A DNA stretch of 22,474 bases, from positions 1 to 22,474 of the forward strand of contig DATHCB010000164.1 of assembly GCA_035319765.1 (NCBI GenBank), read 5' to 3'. The position numbers and the translations under genes are program-made. Shown piece after piece: positions 7,091 to 14,586 of the stretch. Origin of the DNA: DATHCB01 sp035319765 (GTDB lineage: Archaea; Thermoproteota; Bathyarchaeia; Bathyarchaeales; SOJC01). The stretch's first letter is position 1; every line of letters begins with the position of its first letter. The notes beneath the pieces are model-generated. The model was not told where the DNA came from. It worked only from the letters and a program-made list of their open reading frames with translations, and ran no database searches.

Positions 7091-8146
7091 TCAGTGGGAT
7101 GCTCCTTGTAGCGGCGCGTCTAGCACTTCGACTTTGGTGTCTATCACATCGAACATTCTTTCGATTGCAGACATAGTTGACTGATATTGGTCGTACATTG
7201 ACACTAGGTCAACCAGCGGCATGAAGTATGAGAACTGATATTCTGTGAAAGCAACGAGGACGCCGATTTGTATAGATCCGTTTATGACGGCCATTGCTCC
7301 GTAGAATAGAATTATCATGGTTCCAATCAGCCTTAGTCCTATCACGAACGGCGTGTATGACGAACCTATGAGGATGGCTCTTATGGTTGCCTTGACGTTT
7401 TCATCTTGGCTCTTTAAGAACTTCTTTTTTGTCTCTTCTTCCTGCGCGTAGGCTTGAGTTACCTTTATTCCTGCTAGGTCTTCCTGCATCTTTGCAGTCA
7501 GGCCAGAAGTTGTAATCAAGGTTCTCCTATATGCAGCTCTTGAGTATTTCCCAAGAAACCAAACAAGGATTATCGCCACAGGAAGTATCGATATCGCAAG
7601 GAGTGTTAGTCTAAGATCTAGATAGAGCATTATGGCAAAAGCACCCATGATTGATGAGATGTCAACGAGGATGCTTGTAAGTCCCAATCTAAGAAATATT
7701 CTAACGGTGTTTGCGTCGTTCGTTGGGCGTGAAATAATTCGTCCTGCTTCACCTTCTGAAAAATATCTGAGAGAGACAACTTGCAATTTTTCCATCATGT
7801 CGTCTCTCATTCTCGCCACCACTTTTTCTCCCACTATTCGCATATGATAGGTTTGAATGGACTGAAACGCAAAATTGCCCATAATGATAGCAACGAAGAG
7901 GGGAATCCACCAAATGAAAGCCGACAGGTCTTTAGTCTCTATTATACTATCGATAGCTATCGCGTGCATATACGGTGCGGCCAACCCAGTGATAGCGCCG
8001 GCTACAGTTGCAGACGCGCCAATTATGAGATTTCTCCTATAGGATCGTGCGTACTTGTAGACTCTTCTGATGAGCTCCCTGTCAGGAAGGGTTCTTTTTC
8101 TTTTCTCCTCCTGCTTTGTTGAAAATGTCCCGTAGGAGCCTGACAT
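7091..8146 (-). CDS. ABC exporter half B, transmembrane part (C-terminally cut by frameshift)
   Basis: Six-helix type-IV (exporter) transmembrane domain of 351 residues, with hydrophobic segments near 38-60, 80-100, 155-175, 178-197, 270-290 and 295-315. The cytoplasmic coupling-helix region EDLAGIKVTQAYAQEE is present. It ends in DTKVEVLDAPLQGASH and a TGA exactly where the linker to the ATPase domain should run. Shifting by one base at the GC-rich gcggcgcg (7111-7118) restores the linker and continues into the ATPase frame at 7089. In that other frame a TAG lies at 7122-7120, so the break must be within about 30 bases, which points to a recent or artefactual indel. The ATG overlaps the stop of the upstream gene by one base (TAATG), the arrangement of a two-gene heterodimer operon. 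Confidence 0.88.
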   Translation of the reverse strand: MSGSYGTFSTKQEEKRKRTLPDRELIRRVYKYARSYRRNLIIGASATVAGAITGLAAPYMHAIAIDSIIETKDLSAFIWWIPLFVAIIMGNFAFQSIQTYHMRIVGEKVVARMRDDMMEKLQVVSLRYFSEGEAGRIISRPTNDANTVRIFLRLGLTSILVDISSIMGAFAIMLYLDLRLTLLAISILPVAIILVWFLGKYSRAAYRRTLITTSGLTAKMQEDLAGIKVTQAYAQEEETKKKFLKSQDENVKATIRAILIGSSYTPFVIGLRLIGTMIILFYGAMAVINGSIQIGVLVAFTEYQFSYFMPLVDLVSMYDQYQSTMSAIERMFDVIDTKVEVLDAPLQGASH

Positions 8147-9990
8147 TATGCTCCACCCGCTTCTTCTATGATAGGCGATGCCTTTTGGATGAACTGCGTT
8201 TCGTAGACTCTCTTGTAGACGCCATTATTAGCGATGAGTTCTTCGTGTGGGCCAAATTCAGCTATTGAACCGTTTTCTAAAACTAGTATTTTCTGAGCAG
8301 TCTTTATCGTTGAGAATCTTTGAGCAATTATGAGCGTCGTCCTGGTCTTTGTTGCCTCTTCTATCGCGGCTTGAATCTCCTGCTCCGTTTTCGCATCCAC
8401 AAAGGACAAGGAATCATCCATTATTAGGATCCTCGGGTCTGTTATGAGCGCTCTGGCTATTGTCATCCTCTGTTTTTGACCTCCGGACAGAGTGACCCCT
8501 CTTTCGCCCACTGGCGTGTCGTAGCCTGAGGGTAGGGATTCAATGAAGTCGTGTATTCTGGCCGACTTGGCAGCTTGCACTATCTCATCCATCGAAGCGT
8601 CAGGCTTGCCAAAGGCGATATTCTCCCTAATCGTTCCGGAGAACAGAAAAACATCCTGTAACACCACTCCCACCTGTTTCCTGAGGGAGGCGAGCTTGAA
8701 CTCGCGTATATCGTACCCATCTATCTTTATGCTACCACCTTGGATGTCGTAAAACCTGGGGACCAAATATATGAGGGAACTTTTCCCAGATCCAGTTGCG
8801 CCGAGTATGGCGATTTTTTCGCCTGGTTCTACTGTGAAAGTGACGTTGTCTAATACGGGTCTATCTTTAACGTACCCAAAGGTCACGTTTTGAAATTCAA
8901 GCTTTCCTTTCCCTATCTTTAGGCCCTTGGCGTCAGGCAAGTCTTCTACGTTTCTCGGGGTATCTGTGATTTCAAGGATTCTTTCAAGCCCAGCGTAAGC
9001 GGCTATCCACGTTCCCAAAGTCTGGCTTAAATCCCTTATCGGCATGGTGAGCCTCATCATGTACCTCGCAAACAGGATCAAGTAGCCAACCTGAGCAATC
9101 GCTAAGGCTGTGCCTGGAACGCCCAACGTTTCCCCAGCGTACACGTACACCAGCGCTATTCCAAGCGTGAGTATCGCCGGACCTAGCGGGGTATAGATAG
9201 ATTGTATCTTGCCCGCATTGATGGCGGTGTTCACGTATACGTCCTCGACGTCTTTGAACCCGTCAACAACGTCATCTTCTCGGCGGAATATCCTGACTGT
9301 CTTCATTCCGATGATGTTTTGCTGGATGTAAGAACCCAGTCTTCCTATGATCAGCTGCATGTTCTTGAACAGCGGCATTGTTTCTGTCCAGAGGCGCGTT
9401 GTGAAATAGAAGATTAAAGGCATCGTGGCCATGGAAATCAGAGTCATAATTGGACTGATAGGAAAGATTATCACTATGATAATTATCGTTGTGAAGACGG
9501 CGTTGAGAACCGTGCCGAGCCATGTTCTAAGAAACGAGTCAACTAATTGCATATCCACCGTGGCTCTGGATGTGAGATCGCCAACACCTCGAGAATCGTA
9601 GAAGCTGAAAGATTTGCTTTGAAGCGAACTGTAGTAATCGGTCCTTATGTCTCGCACAATATACTGAGACATCACGCCATGTACGAGGGTCAACACAAAG
9701 TTTGAAATGGCATAGCCTATTCCTGCTAGAAAGATTACGAGCAAATATCCCAGCAGAGGCTTAAGATTTGTTGGAGGTCCGATAACGTAGATTATTATGT
9801 AGGTAGTGTACAAAGGCTCTATAGCGAATAGAATGGACCTTATCAGTGCAAGAATAACTATTGCAGTCAGGAACCATCGGTATCCACTGTGATACTTGAG
9901 CAATCTCCTGAAAGCCGAAATAGACTGCGTAAAACCCCCTTTCGGCCTAAGGGATCTAGCGTACTCCAGTAAAGGCTTGGATATGCTCAT
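8146..9990 (-). CDS. ABC exporter half A, full-length with degenerate ATPase site
   Basis: Complete half-transporter of 614 residues: six transmembrane helices (about 35-335), then the ATPase domain from about 362. Motifs are Walker A GATGSGKSS (397-405), Q-loop VLQDVFLF, signature LSGGQKQ (501-507) and Walker B ILIMDDSLSFVD. The catalytic Glu is replaced by Asp (D526), and the switch His is replaced by Gln (Q557 in IIAQRFSTI). Glu-to-Asp and His-to-Gln is the known pattern of the degenerate subunit in heterodimeric exporters such as LmrCD and TM287/288. Together with the downstream half B it should form a heterodimer with one working and one degenerate ATP site. The substrate could be lipid or drug; it cannot be read from sequence. 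First gene of the operon, with a good TATA box upstream. Confidence 0.93.
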   Translation of the reverse strand: MSISKPLLEYARSLRPKGGFTQSISAFRRLLKYHSGYRWFLTAIVILALIRSILFAIEPLYTTYIIIYVIGPPTNLKPLLGYLLVIFLAGIGYAISNFVLTLVHGVMSQYIVRDIRTDYYSSLQSKSFSFYDSRGVGDLTSRATVDMQLVDSFLRTWLGTVLNAVFTTIIIIVIIFPISPIMTLISMATMPLIFYFTTRLWTETMPLFKNMQLIIGRLGSYIQQNIIGMKTVRIFRREDDVVDGFKDVEDVYVNTAINAGKIQSIYTPLGPAILTLGIALVYVYAGETLGVPGTALAIAQVGYLILFARYMMRLTMPIRDLSQTLGTWIAAYAGLERILEITDTPRNVEDLPDAKGLKIGKGKLEFQNVTFGYVKDRPVLDNVTFTVEPGEKIAILGATGSGKSSLIYLVPRFYDIQGGSIKIDGYDIREFKLASLRKQVGVVLQDVFLFSGTIRENIAFGKPDASMDEIVQAAKSARIHDFIESLPSGYDTPVGERGVTLSGGQKQRMTIARALITDPRILIMDDSLSFVDAKTEQEIQAAIEEATKTRTTLIIAQRFSTIKTAQKILVLENGSIAEFGPHEELIANNGVYKRVYETQFIQKASPIIEEAGGA

Positions 9991-10021
9991 TAGGATCTTA
10001 GCGTAGACGGATCATCGAATC

Positions 10022-10030
10022 GATATAAAG
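10022..10030 (-). promoter_or_regulatory. TATA box of the ABC exporter operon
   Basis: On the minus strand ctttatatc lies about 36 bases before ATG 9990, with a T/A-rich run before it. The expected transcript start is near 10000, leaving a leader of about 10 bases with no Shine-Dalgarno site. Confidence 0.55.
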
Positions 10031-10091
10031 ATTTTTCAGATGAAATTTGACAACAGCGACAAAGTGACTCTAGTGTTACAGACGACACAAT

Positions 10092-12362
10092 TTATCGCGA
10101 GTCGGATGCGTCAGTTGGAGTTTCTTTTTCTGGGATATTCGCGGTAATATCTTTGCTTTCTCTCCTGCTGAACATTATTGCCCATGCGATGATAACGATC
10201 AAGATTATGGAGATTATGACGGATAGCAATGGTATCTGGATCTGGTAGCCTGCTATCTGGGTGTGGATGACAGCTTTGTCTTTGATTGTTACAATCGCAG
10301 ATGCGAACAATAACGAGATTAGGTTTATCACTTTAACCATCGGGTTCAGCGCTGGGCCTGCAGTGTCCTTCAAGGGATCGCCAACTGTGTCACCTATTAC
10401 AGAGGCTTTATGCTCCTCTGAGCCTTTTCCGCCGTAAAAGCCGTCTTCTATTTTCTTTTTAGCGTTATCCCATGCGCCGCCGGCATATGCCATAAATACA
10501 GCTAAGAGTTGACCTGTCAGAATTACTCCAGCCAGGAACCCACCCCACGCTGCCGACTGCAAAAGTGTTCCAACTAGCAAAGGAGTCAGAATGGCAATCG
10601 CGGCTAGACTTGCGAGTTCCCGCTGCGCCGCAGAAGTGCATATTTTCACGACGGAAGCGTAGTCGGGTAGTTTCTTTCCTTCCATTATTCCCGGAATTCT
10701 GAATTGTTTTCGTACCTCTTCAATTATTCTTCCAGCCGCCCTACCGACCGCTCTAATGCAAATAAAACTGAACAGGAAGGGGAGTGCAGCACCTATCATA
10801 AGCCCCACGAAGACGAGTGGCTGGGTGGCGATGTCAAGGCTCACACCGCCCGGAATATATTGAGTGAACGAAAAGAACAATGAGACTGCAGCAATTACTG
10901 CCGATGCTATCGCAATCGCCTTGGTCACGGCCTTCGTTGTGTTGCCCGAAGCATCAAGATCTGCCAAGATCTGACGAGACTGCTTCTCTTGACCCGCCAT
11001 CTCACCTATGCCGTTTGCGTTGTCAACTATCGGACCAAAACTGTCCATAGCCACGTTATTCCCCGTAAGCGTTAACATACCTATCCCCGTGAGAGCCACG
11101 CCGTACATTGTAAATACTATTCCTGCCCCGGTGAAGACCAAAATCGAAACGACTATAGCGGTTGCTATCACGAGCAGCGTCCACACACTGCTTTCCATCC
11201 CCAACCCGAGACCTTCCAATAGCAGCGTAGCCGCACCCGTCTTGCTTGCTTTTGCCACTTTGTCGGTTGGATTCCGATTGGGACTCGTGAAGTAATTGGC
11301 AAGTTTGTTGAAACTTATGGCCAAGATAAGGCCCACTGTGGTGGCGATGAATACTCTGATGTCGTGGACGAAGACCAAGGATAAAACCAAGAAACTGCCC
11401 GAAGATATGATACCGGAAAGGTCGTATGAAAGGTCCATGGCCTTAAACGCGTCTCCCTTGGTGAAGCGTTCAGGCCATAGAGAAACCGCGTAGGTTCCTA
11501 TGATCGTGCTAACAACCCCTATTCCTCGTGCCAAAAGTGGGAACACTATCCACTTATAGTTGAAAGGCGCTATCAGCAAGCCTAACAACAACGCCGAAAC
11601 CATCGTCACTTCGTAAGACTCAAAAATATCGGCGGCCATACCTGCACAGTCGCCAACATTGTCTCCGACGAGATCCGCGACGACAGCTGCATTTCTGGGA
11701 TCGTCTTCTGGAATGCCTTTCTCCACCTTGCCCACCAGATCAGCGCCAACATCCGCCGCTTTGGTATAGATTCCCCCGCCTACCCTCATGAACAATGCAA
11801 GGAGCGTTCCTCCGAAGCCAAAGCCGAGGAGAACTTCTGGAGCATCTCGCAGAAAAATCAGAAAGATAACGGTTCCACCGAGAAGCCCTAGCCCATCTGT
11901 GAGCATACCTGTGATTGTTCCGGTCCGGTATGCTATCTTTAAGGCTTTACGGAAGCCTGTCTTTGAAGCTTCTGAGACACGTATATTTCCCTGAACCGCC
12001 ATGTTCATCCCGATAAATCCAACCATAGCCGAGAAAAAAGCCCCCATCATAAACGCTCCAACTCTTCCGACAGTTATGAGAAATGAACTCGTGACAACAG
12101 CGGGCGGCGGCGACAGTACTGCCGACAAGTACAGGAAAATTCCTAAGAGACCTACAAATATAATTATTGACCTAAACTGAGTTCGCAGGTAAGCATTTGC
12201 CCCTGCTCTGATGCCTTGCCAGACATCCTTTATCTTGCCAGAACCGGTGCTCTCTTTGAGAACCTGTCTTGCCAGAATTAGCGCATATAACAAGGCTGCA
12301 ATTGCTATACCGAGTATGGTATACAGCGCCACTCTCTCTGAAAATAGCAACTCCGCTGCCAC
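10092..12362 (-). CDS. hppA: membrane-bound H+-translocating pyrophosphatase, K+-independent type
   Basis: Integral membrane pyrophosphatase (756 residues, about 16 helices) that couples hydrolysis of pyrophosphate to cation pumping. Substrate-binding motifs are intact: GGGIYTKAADVGADLVGKVE (about 195-214), EDDPRN (219-224) and VGDNVGDCAGMAADIFES. The K+-dependence position is Lys: GNTTKAVTKA puts K477 where K+-dependent enzymes have Ala. Family knowledge then predicts a K+-independent enzyme, and the characterised ones of that type pump H+. Start codon is GTG 12362, chosen because GAGGG sits six bases before it and the N-terminus begins with the first helix. It is transcribed alone, with a TATA-like box about 60 bases upstream. 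It would recycle pyrophosphate from acyl-CoA or aminoacyl-tRNA synthesis into proton-motive force. Confidence 0.95.
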   Translation of the reverse strand: MAAELLFSERVALYTILGIAIAALLYALILARQVLKESTGSGKIKDVWQGIRAGANAYLRTQFRSIIIFVGLLGIFLYLSAVLSPPPAVVTSSFLITVGRVGAFMMGAFFSAMVGFIGMNMAVQGNIRVSEASKTGFRKALKIAYRTGTITGMLTDGLGLLGGTVIFLIFLRDAPEVLLGFGFGGTLLALFMRVGGGIYTKAADVGADLVGKVEKGIPEDDPRNAAVVADLVGDNVGDCAGMAADIFESYEVTMVSALLLGLLIAPFNYKWIVFPLLARGIGVVSTIIGTYAVSLWPERFTKGDAFKAMDLSYDLSGIISSGSFLVLSLVFVHDIRVFIATTVGLILAISFNKLANYFTSPNRNPTDKVAKASKTGAATLLLEGLGLGMESSVWTLLVIATAIVVSILVFTGAGIVFTMYGVALTGIGMLTLTGNNVAMDSFGPIVDNANGIGEMAGQEKQSRQILADLDASGNTTKAVTKAIAIASAVIAAVSLFFSFTQYIPGGVSLDIATQPLVFVGLMIGAALPFLFSFICIRAVGRAAGRIIEEVRKQFRIPGIMEGKKLPDYASVVKICTSAAQRELASLAAIAILTPLLVGTLLQSAAWGGFLAGVILTGQLLAVFMAYAGGAWDNAKKKIEDGFYGGKGSEEHKASVIGDTVGDPLKDTAGPALNPMVKVINLISLLFASAIVTIKDKAVIHTQIAGYQIQIPLLSVIISIILIVIIAWAIMFSRRESKDITANIPEKETPTDASDSR

Positions 12363-12417
12363 GACTTTCCCTCACTATTACTCAGCGAATTCCTTTCAGA
12401 AGTGCTTAGAGAGCCGA

Positions 12418-12431
12418 GATAAATTATTTAT
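12418..12431 (-). promoter_or_regulatory. TATA-like box of the pyrophosphatase gene
   Basis: A near-symmetric AT block (ataaataatttatct on the minus strand) about 60 bases before the GTG start. It would give a leader of about 35 bases carrying the GAGGG ribosome-binding site at 12369-12373. Confidence 0.4.
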
Positions 12432-12465
12432 TCTTTTCTGCCGGTCGTCATCGATCAAGAGAGAG

Positions 12466-13374
12466 TTATTTCTTGATGACTTGATAGACGCCGAGGAAAA
12501 TTAGGGCACCTCCGCCGATTATGAAAGCATTCACTCGTTCTCCAACGAACGATACTGCAAAAAGTACCGTGATGATTGGTTCCCCGAATAGGAACGTGCT
12601 CGTGATTGCCGCGCCGATGTGTTTGATCACGTAGAACCATATGAAATATCCTATTAATGAACAGGTTACGGACAGGTAGAGAATGGCTAGCCACGCGTTG
12701 AGGCTCATCGTTGTTATTTCGGTTATGGAATGCTCAGCTAAGGAAAAGGGAATCAGGCATAATCCCCCTAACACGTTAACGTACGAGACGACTAGAAAAG
12801 GATCGTACTTGTCCATTATTTTCTTCCCTAAGAGGCTGTATGCGGCCCAGAGGAAAGGAGTCGAAAGCAGAATTAAGCATCCTAAGAAGAAGTTGGGTTC
12901 ATTTTGAAAAGTCAGAGTTCCGCCAGTTATTATTACGAATGCACCTATTGCAGCGATACCGATTCCGATAGCTTGCCTTCGCATCAAACGTTCCTTCAGC
13001 AACTGAGAAGAAATGATCGTAATTAAGATCGGTGAAAGGAGGGTCACCAAGATAGCAGCAATCGATGCCCCGGCCAGTTCAATGCCCGTGTACTGAGCTA
13101 TGAAAAAGAATGTAACGCCAGTGAGGGCTAAGACTAGCAAGGTGGGAACGTCACTCTTGTCCACCGCAAGTCTGTAACTTCTATTATTTGCCTTAGTATA
13201 GAGGAGAGAAAGGATGAAAAGCGCTCCGGCGACGAGAAATCGAAAAGTAGCTATGGCAATTGGTGTCAATCCTTCTTTGAGCGCAACTTTGACGATGACA
13301 AACGAACTGCCCCAGAAGAGAATCAAAGCTAGCATCAGAAGTACATGGGACGTCCTGATAGGCGAAGCTGCCAT
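12466..13374 (-). CDS. EamA/DMT-superfamily transporter
   Basis: Integral membrane protein of 302 residues, made of two repeats of five helices, the usual size and shape of drug/metabolite transporters (RhaT/EamA type). The first repeat has LFWGSSFVIVKVAL near 18-31, the typical first-helix motif, and the second has FLWAAYSLLGKKIMDKY near 172-188, its structural counterpart. The charged cytoplasmic end QVIKK closes the protein. Substrates in this superfamily range from amino acids to nucleotide sugars, and sequence alone does not decide. A TATA-like ttcttatag lies about 27 bases before ATG 13374, so the message is probably leaderless. It is transcribed on its own between the pyrophosphatase gene and a small surface-protein gene. 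Confidence 0.9.
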   Translation of the reverse strand: MAASPIRTSHVLLMLALILFWGSSFVIVKVALKEGLTPIAIATFRFLVAGALFILSLLYTKANNRSYRLAVDKSDVPTLLVLALTGVTFFFIAQYTGIELAGASIAAILVTLLSPILITIISSQLLKERLMRRQAIGIGIAAIGAFVIITGGTLTFQNEPNFFLGCLILLSTPFLWAAYSLLGKKIMDKYDPFLVVSYVNVLGGLCLIPFSLAEHSITEITTMSLNAWLAILYLSVTCSLIGYFIWFYVIKHIGAAITSTFLFGEPIITVLFAVSFVGERVNAFIIGGGALIFLGVYQVIKK

Positions 13375-13394
13375 AAAGAGTATTCTGCTGAATA

Positions 13395-13407
13395 CATCTA
13401 TAAGAAT
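13395..13407 (-). promoter_or_regulatory. TATA box of the EamA transporter gene
   Basis: Minus-strand ttcttatagatg is centred about 27 bases before ATG 13374, the spacing expected when transcription starts at the start codon. Confidence 0.45.
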
Positions 13408-13521
13408 TCATTAGGAAACCCGATTAGCTTAGGCCTCTTAGAACTATTGCCAGAAGAAGTGGATTGGATAACGCACGCTGATCGTTTTCTTGCGTTACCC
13501 ATGAGGGGCCTTCTCTTATCG

Positions 13522-13953
13522 TCAGGGCTCGGGCTTCTTCGGTCTTTCAGTTTTCTTGTACGCAAGTGCTATGAACACTGAGGCAGTGAAGAAAGTTGCA
13601 ATTGGTACAATGCTTGGGAATTCAGGGACAGCTGTGACGAACAAGGCTTCGACGGTGTGGTTGCTGCACATCGTTATCGTTATATTGGTCGCACTTCCTG
13701 CAGTTGATCCGTCTAAAAGCCAGCAGCCTAACTGGTAACCACCGTCAGACGTTGCTGTTACGGTTACATTTTTTCCTCGACAGTAGGTGTAGTTTCCTGG
13801 CGCAGGAATCGTGGTTCCTCCGACTGTTGTCTCGATCGTTAAAGTATAGTGCGTGCACCCTCCACAAGCGTGAGCTGGGGCGAAGAGTGACAGAAGTATT
13901 ACTAACATTACTAAAGCGGTCGCAGGTACTACGATTTGTCTATAATTCGCCAT
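13522..13953 (-). CDS. secreted InlB-repeat-like protein with PEFPS C-terminal anchor
   Basis: Small exported protein of 143 residues. A signal peptide (positively charged start, hydrophobic core at about 8-25, AHA before the likely cut) is followed by one beta-rich repeat of the divergent InlB-B type, with GNYTYCRGKNVTVTATSDGGY and a strand ending in VEALF. The mature part holds several Cys residues, which might form disulfides. The C-terminus is VPEFPSIVPIATFF, a hydrophobic helix and then a basic tail (AYKKTERPKK). This three-part tail resembles archaeosortase-type (PEF-CTERM-like) or simple membrane-anchor tails common on archaeal surface proteins. There are several N-x-S/T glycosylation sites. 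A purine-rich gagagagga lies before ATG 13953. Function beyond the cell surface is unknown. Confidence 0.75.
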   Translation of the reverse strand: MANYRQIVVPATALVMLVILLSLFAPAHACGGCTHYTLTIETTVGGTTIPAPGNYTYCRGKNVTVTATSDGGYQLGCWLLDGSTAGSATNITITMCSNHTVEALFVTAVPEFPSIVPIATFFTASVFIALAYKKTERPKKPEP

Positions 13954-13984
13954 TTTGTTTTCCTCTCTCTAGACATAACATAAT

Positions 13985-14003
13985 GAGTATTAAGAATTAA
14001 TAA
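13985..14003 (-). promoter_or_regulatory. AT-rich promoter region of the surface-protein gene
   Basis: The minus strand carries cttattaattcttaatac about 35-50 bases before ATG 13953, compatible with an archaeal TATA box and a leader that includes the purine-rich ribosome-binding site. Confidence 0.3.
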
Positions 14004-14072
14004 GGCCTATTCCCAGCGGGAAACCGTGGGCTTGGTCGCAATATTCTAGAAGCAGACACATGAAAAGACTAT

Positions 14073-14230
14073 TTGCTTGCGCGCTTCGCATGCAAAATGT
14101 AGTTAACGGTCCTATTTGGGGGCACAAGACTGTGGTACCTCCCTTTGTCCGTTTTAGAAGCCGCCAATAATGCAGCTGCCTGTAACGCGCTGAGAGCCTG
14201 TTCAGCTGGAACATCTTCAAAATGATCAGA
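14073..14230 (-). pseudogene. possible gene remnant, family unknown
   Basis: A reading frame without a good start codon, open from a TAA just after the tRNA-Glu gene to a TAG at its other end. It encodes FEDVPAEQALSALQAAALLA and later GRYHSLVPPNRTVNY. The composition is protein-like but I recognise no family. It could be the C-terminal scrap of a gene lost beside the tRNA, or chance. The overlapping ATG frame on the same strand (13990-14220) has a poorer composition and I do not call it. Confidence 0.2.
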
Positions 14231-14239
14231 AGATTAAGG

Positions 14240-14314
14240 TGCTCCGGCCGGGATTTGGACCCGGGTCGGCGGCTCGAGAGGCCGTCATACTTAACCGGAC
14301 TATACTACCGGAGC
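14240..14314 (-). tRNA. tRNA-Glu (anticodon CTC)
   Basis: The minus strand folds as a tRNA: acceptor GCTCCGG/CCGGAGC, D arm GTAT/GTAT with loop AGTCCGGTTAA, anticodon arm ACGGC-CTCTCGA-GCCGC, a 4-base variable loop, and T arm CCGGG-TCCAAAT-CCCGG. The anticodon is CTC after U33. The discriminator is A and CCA is not fully encoded. The body closely resembles archaeal tRNA-Glu. Two oddities: the top of the anticodon stem is an A·C mismatch (27-43), and T-loop position 55 (base 14258) is C rather than the near-universal U. No intron is present. The neighbouring integrase scrap suggests that this gene may have been an integration site. Confidence 0.9.
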
Positions 14315-14320
14315 ACTGAG

Positions 14321-14449
14321 TTATACTACTCGATGGTCATTTGGGCTTGCGGTAGATCGCAACGCTGTCCTTGCGCGATAGCGAACGTACTCAAAGTCTG
14401 CCTCGATTAATTTGCTTTCCTCTTCAAGATTTCTGTGCATATCAAATTT
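14321..14449 (-). pseudogene. C-terminal remnant of a tyrosine recombinase (integrase)
   Basis: From a TGA at 14452-14450 the minus strand reads KFDMHRN, then LEEESKLIEADFEYVRYR. It then needs a two-base correction at the cgcg of 14374-14377 to continue as KDSVAIYRKPK and stop at TGA 14339-14337. The corrected sequence follows the tail that I know from many archaeal XerC/D-type integrases (LEEA-x-LIEAGFEYV followed by about ten residues and a basic FRKRK end). Without the correction the frame runs to TAA 14323-14321 (39 residues from ATG 14440). None of the catalytic R-H-R-Y part is visible upstream, so only the tail survives. It lies on the 5' side of the tRNA-Glu gene. Confidence 0.5.
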
Positions 14450-14586
14450 TCACTAGGTATAGAGTTAGCTTGTGCGCGACAACTTTCGTCGATGGCGGAT
14501 GGATCGCGCTGTGACGTGCGTGTGACTTCCGTCTCTTTAAAGCGCACGCTGGTCTCGATTAGAGGCGTGCTTGGCTTACGTCGAGT

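Noticed and set aside
10092..12362. Leu instead of Asn in the ADLVGDNVGD segment of the pyrophosphatase, suspected of damaging the active site
   Set aside because: From family knowledge this Leu form is common in prokaryotic members, and the catalytic Asp residues are kept.
13990..14220. A 76-codon minus-strand frame with an ATG start
   Set aside because: No recognisable domain or ribosome-binding site; another frame of the same strand looks more protein-like, though it is itself weak.
14222..14410. A 62-codon plus-strand frame
   Set aside because: It runs through the tRNA-Glu gene on the opposite strand and has no family resemblance.
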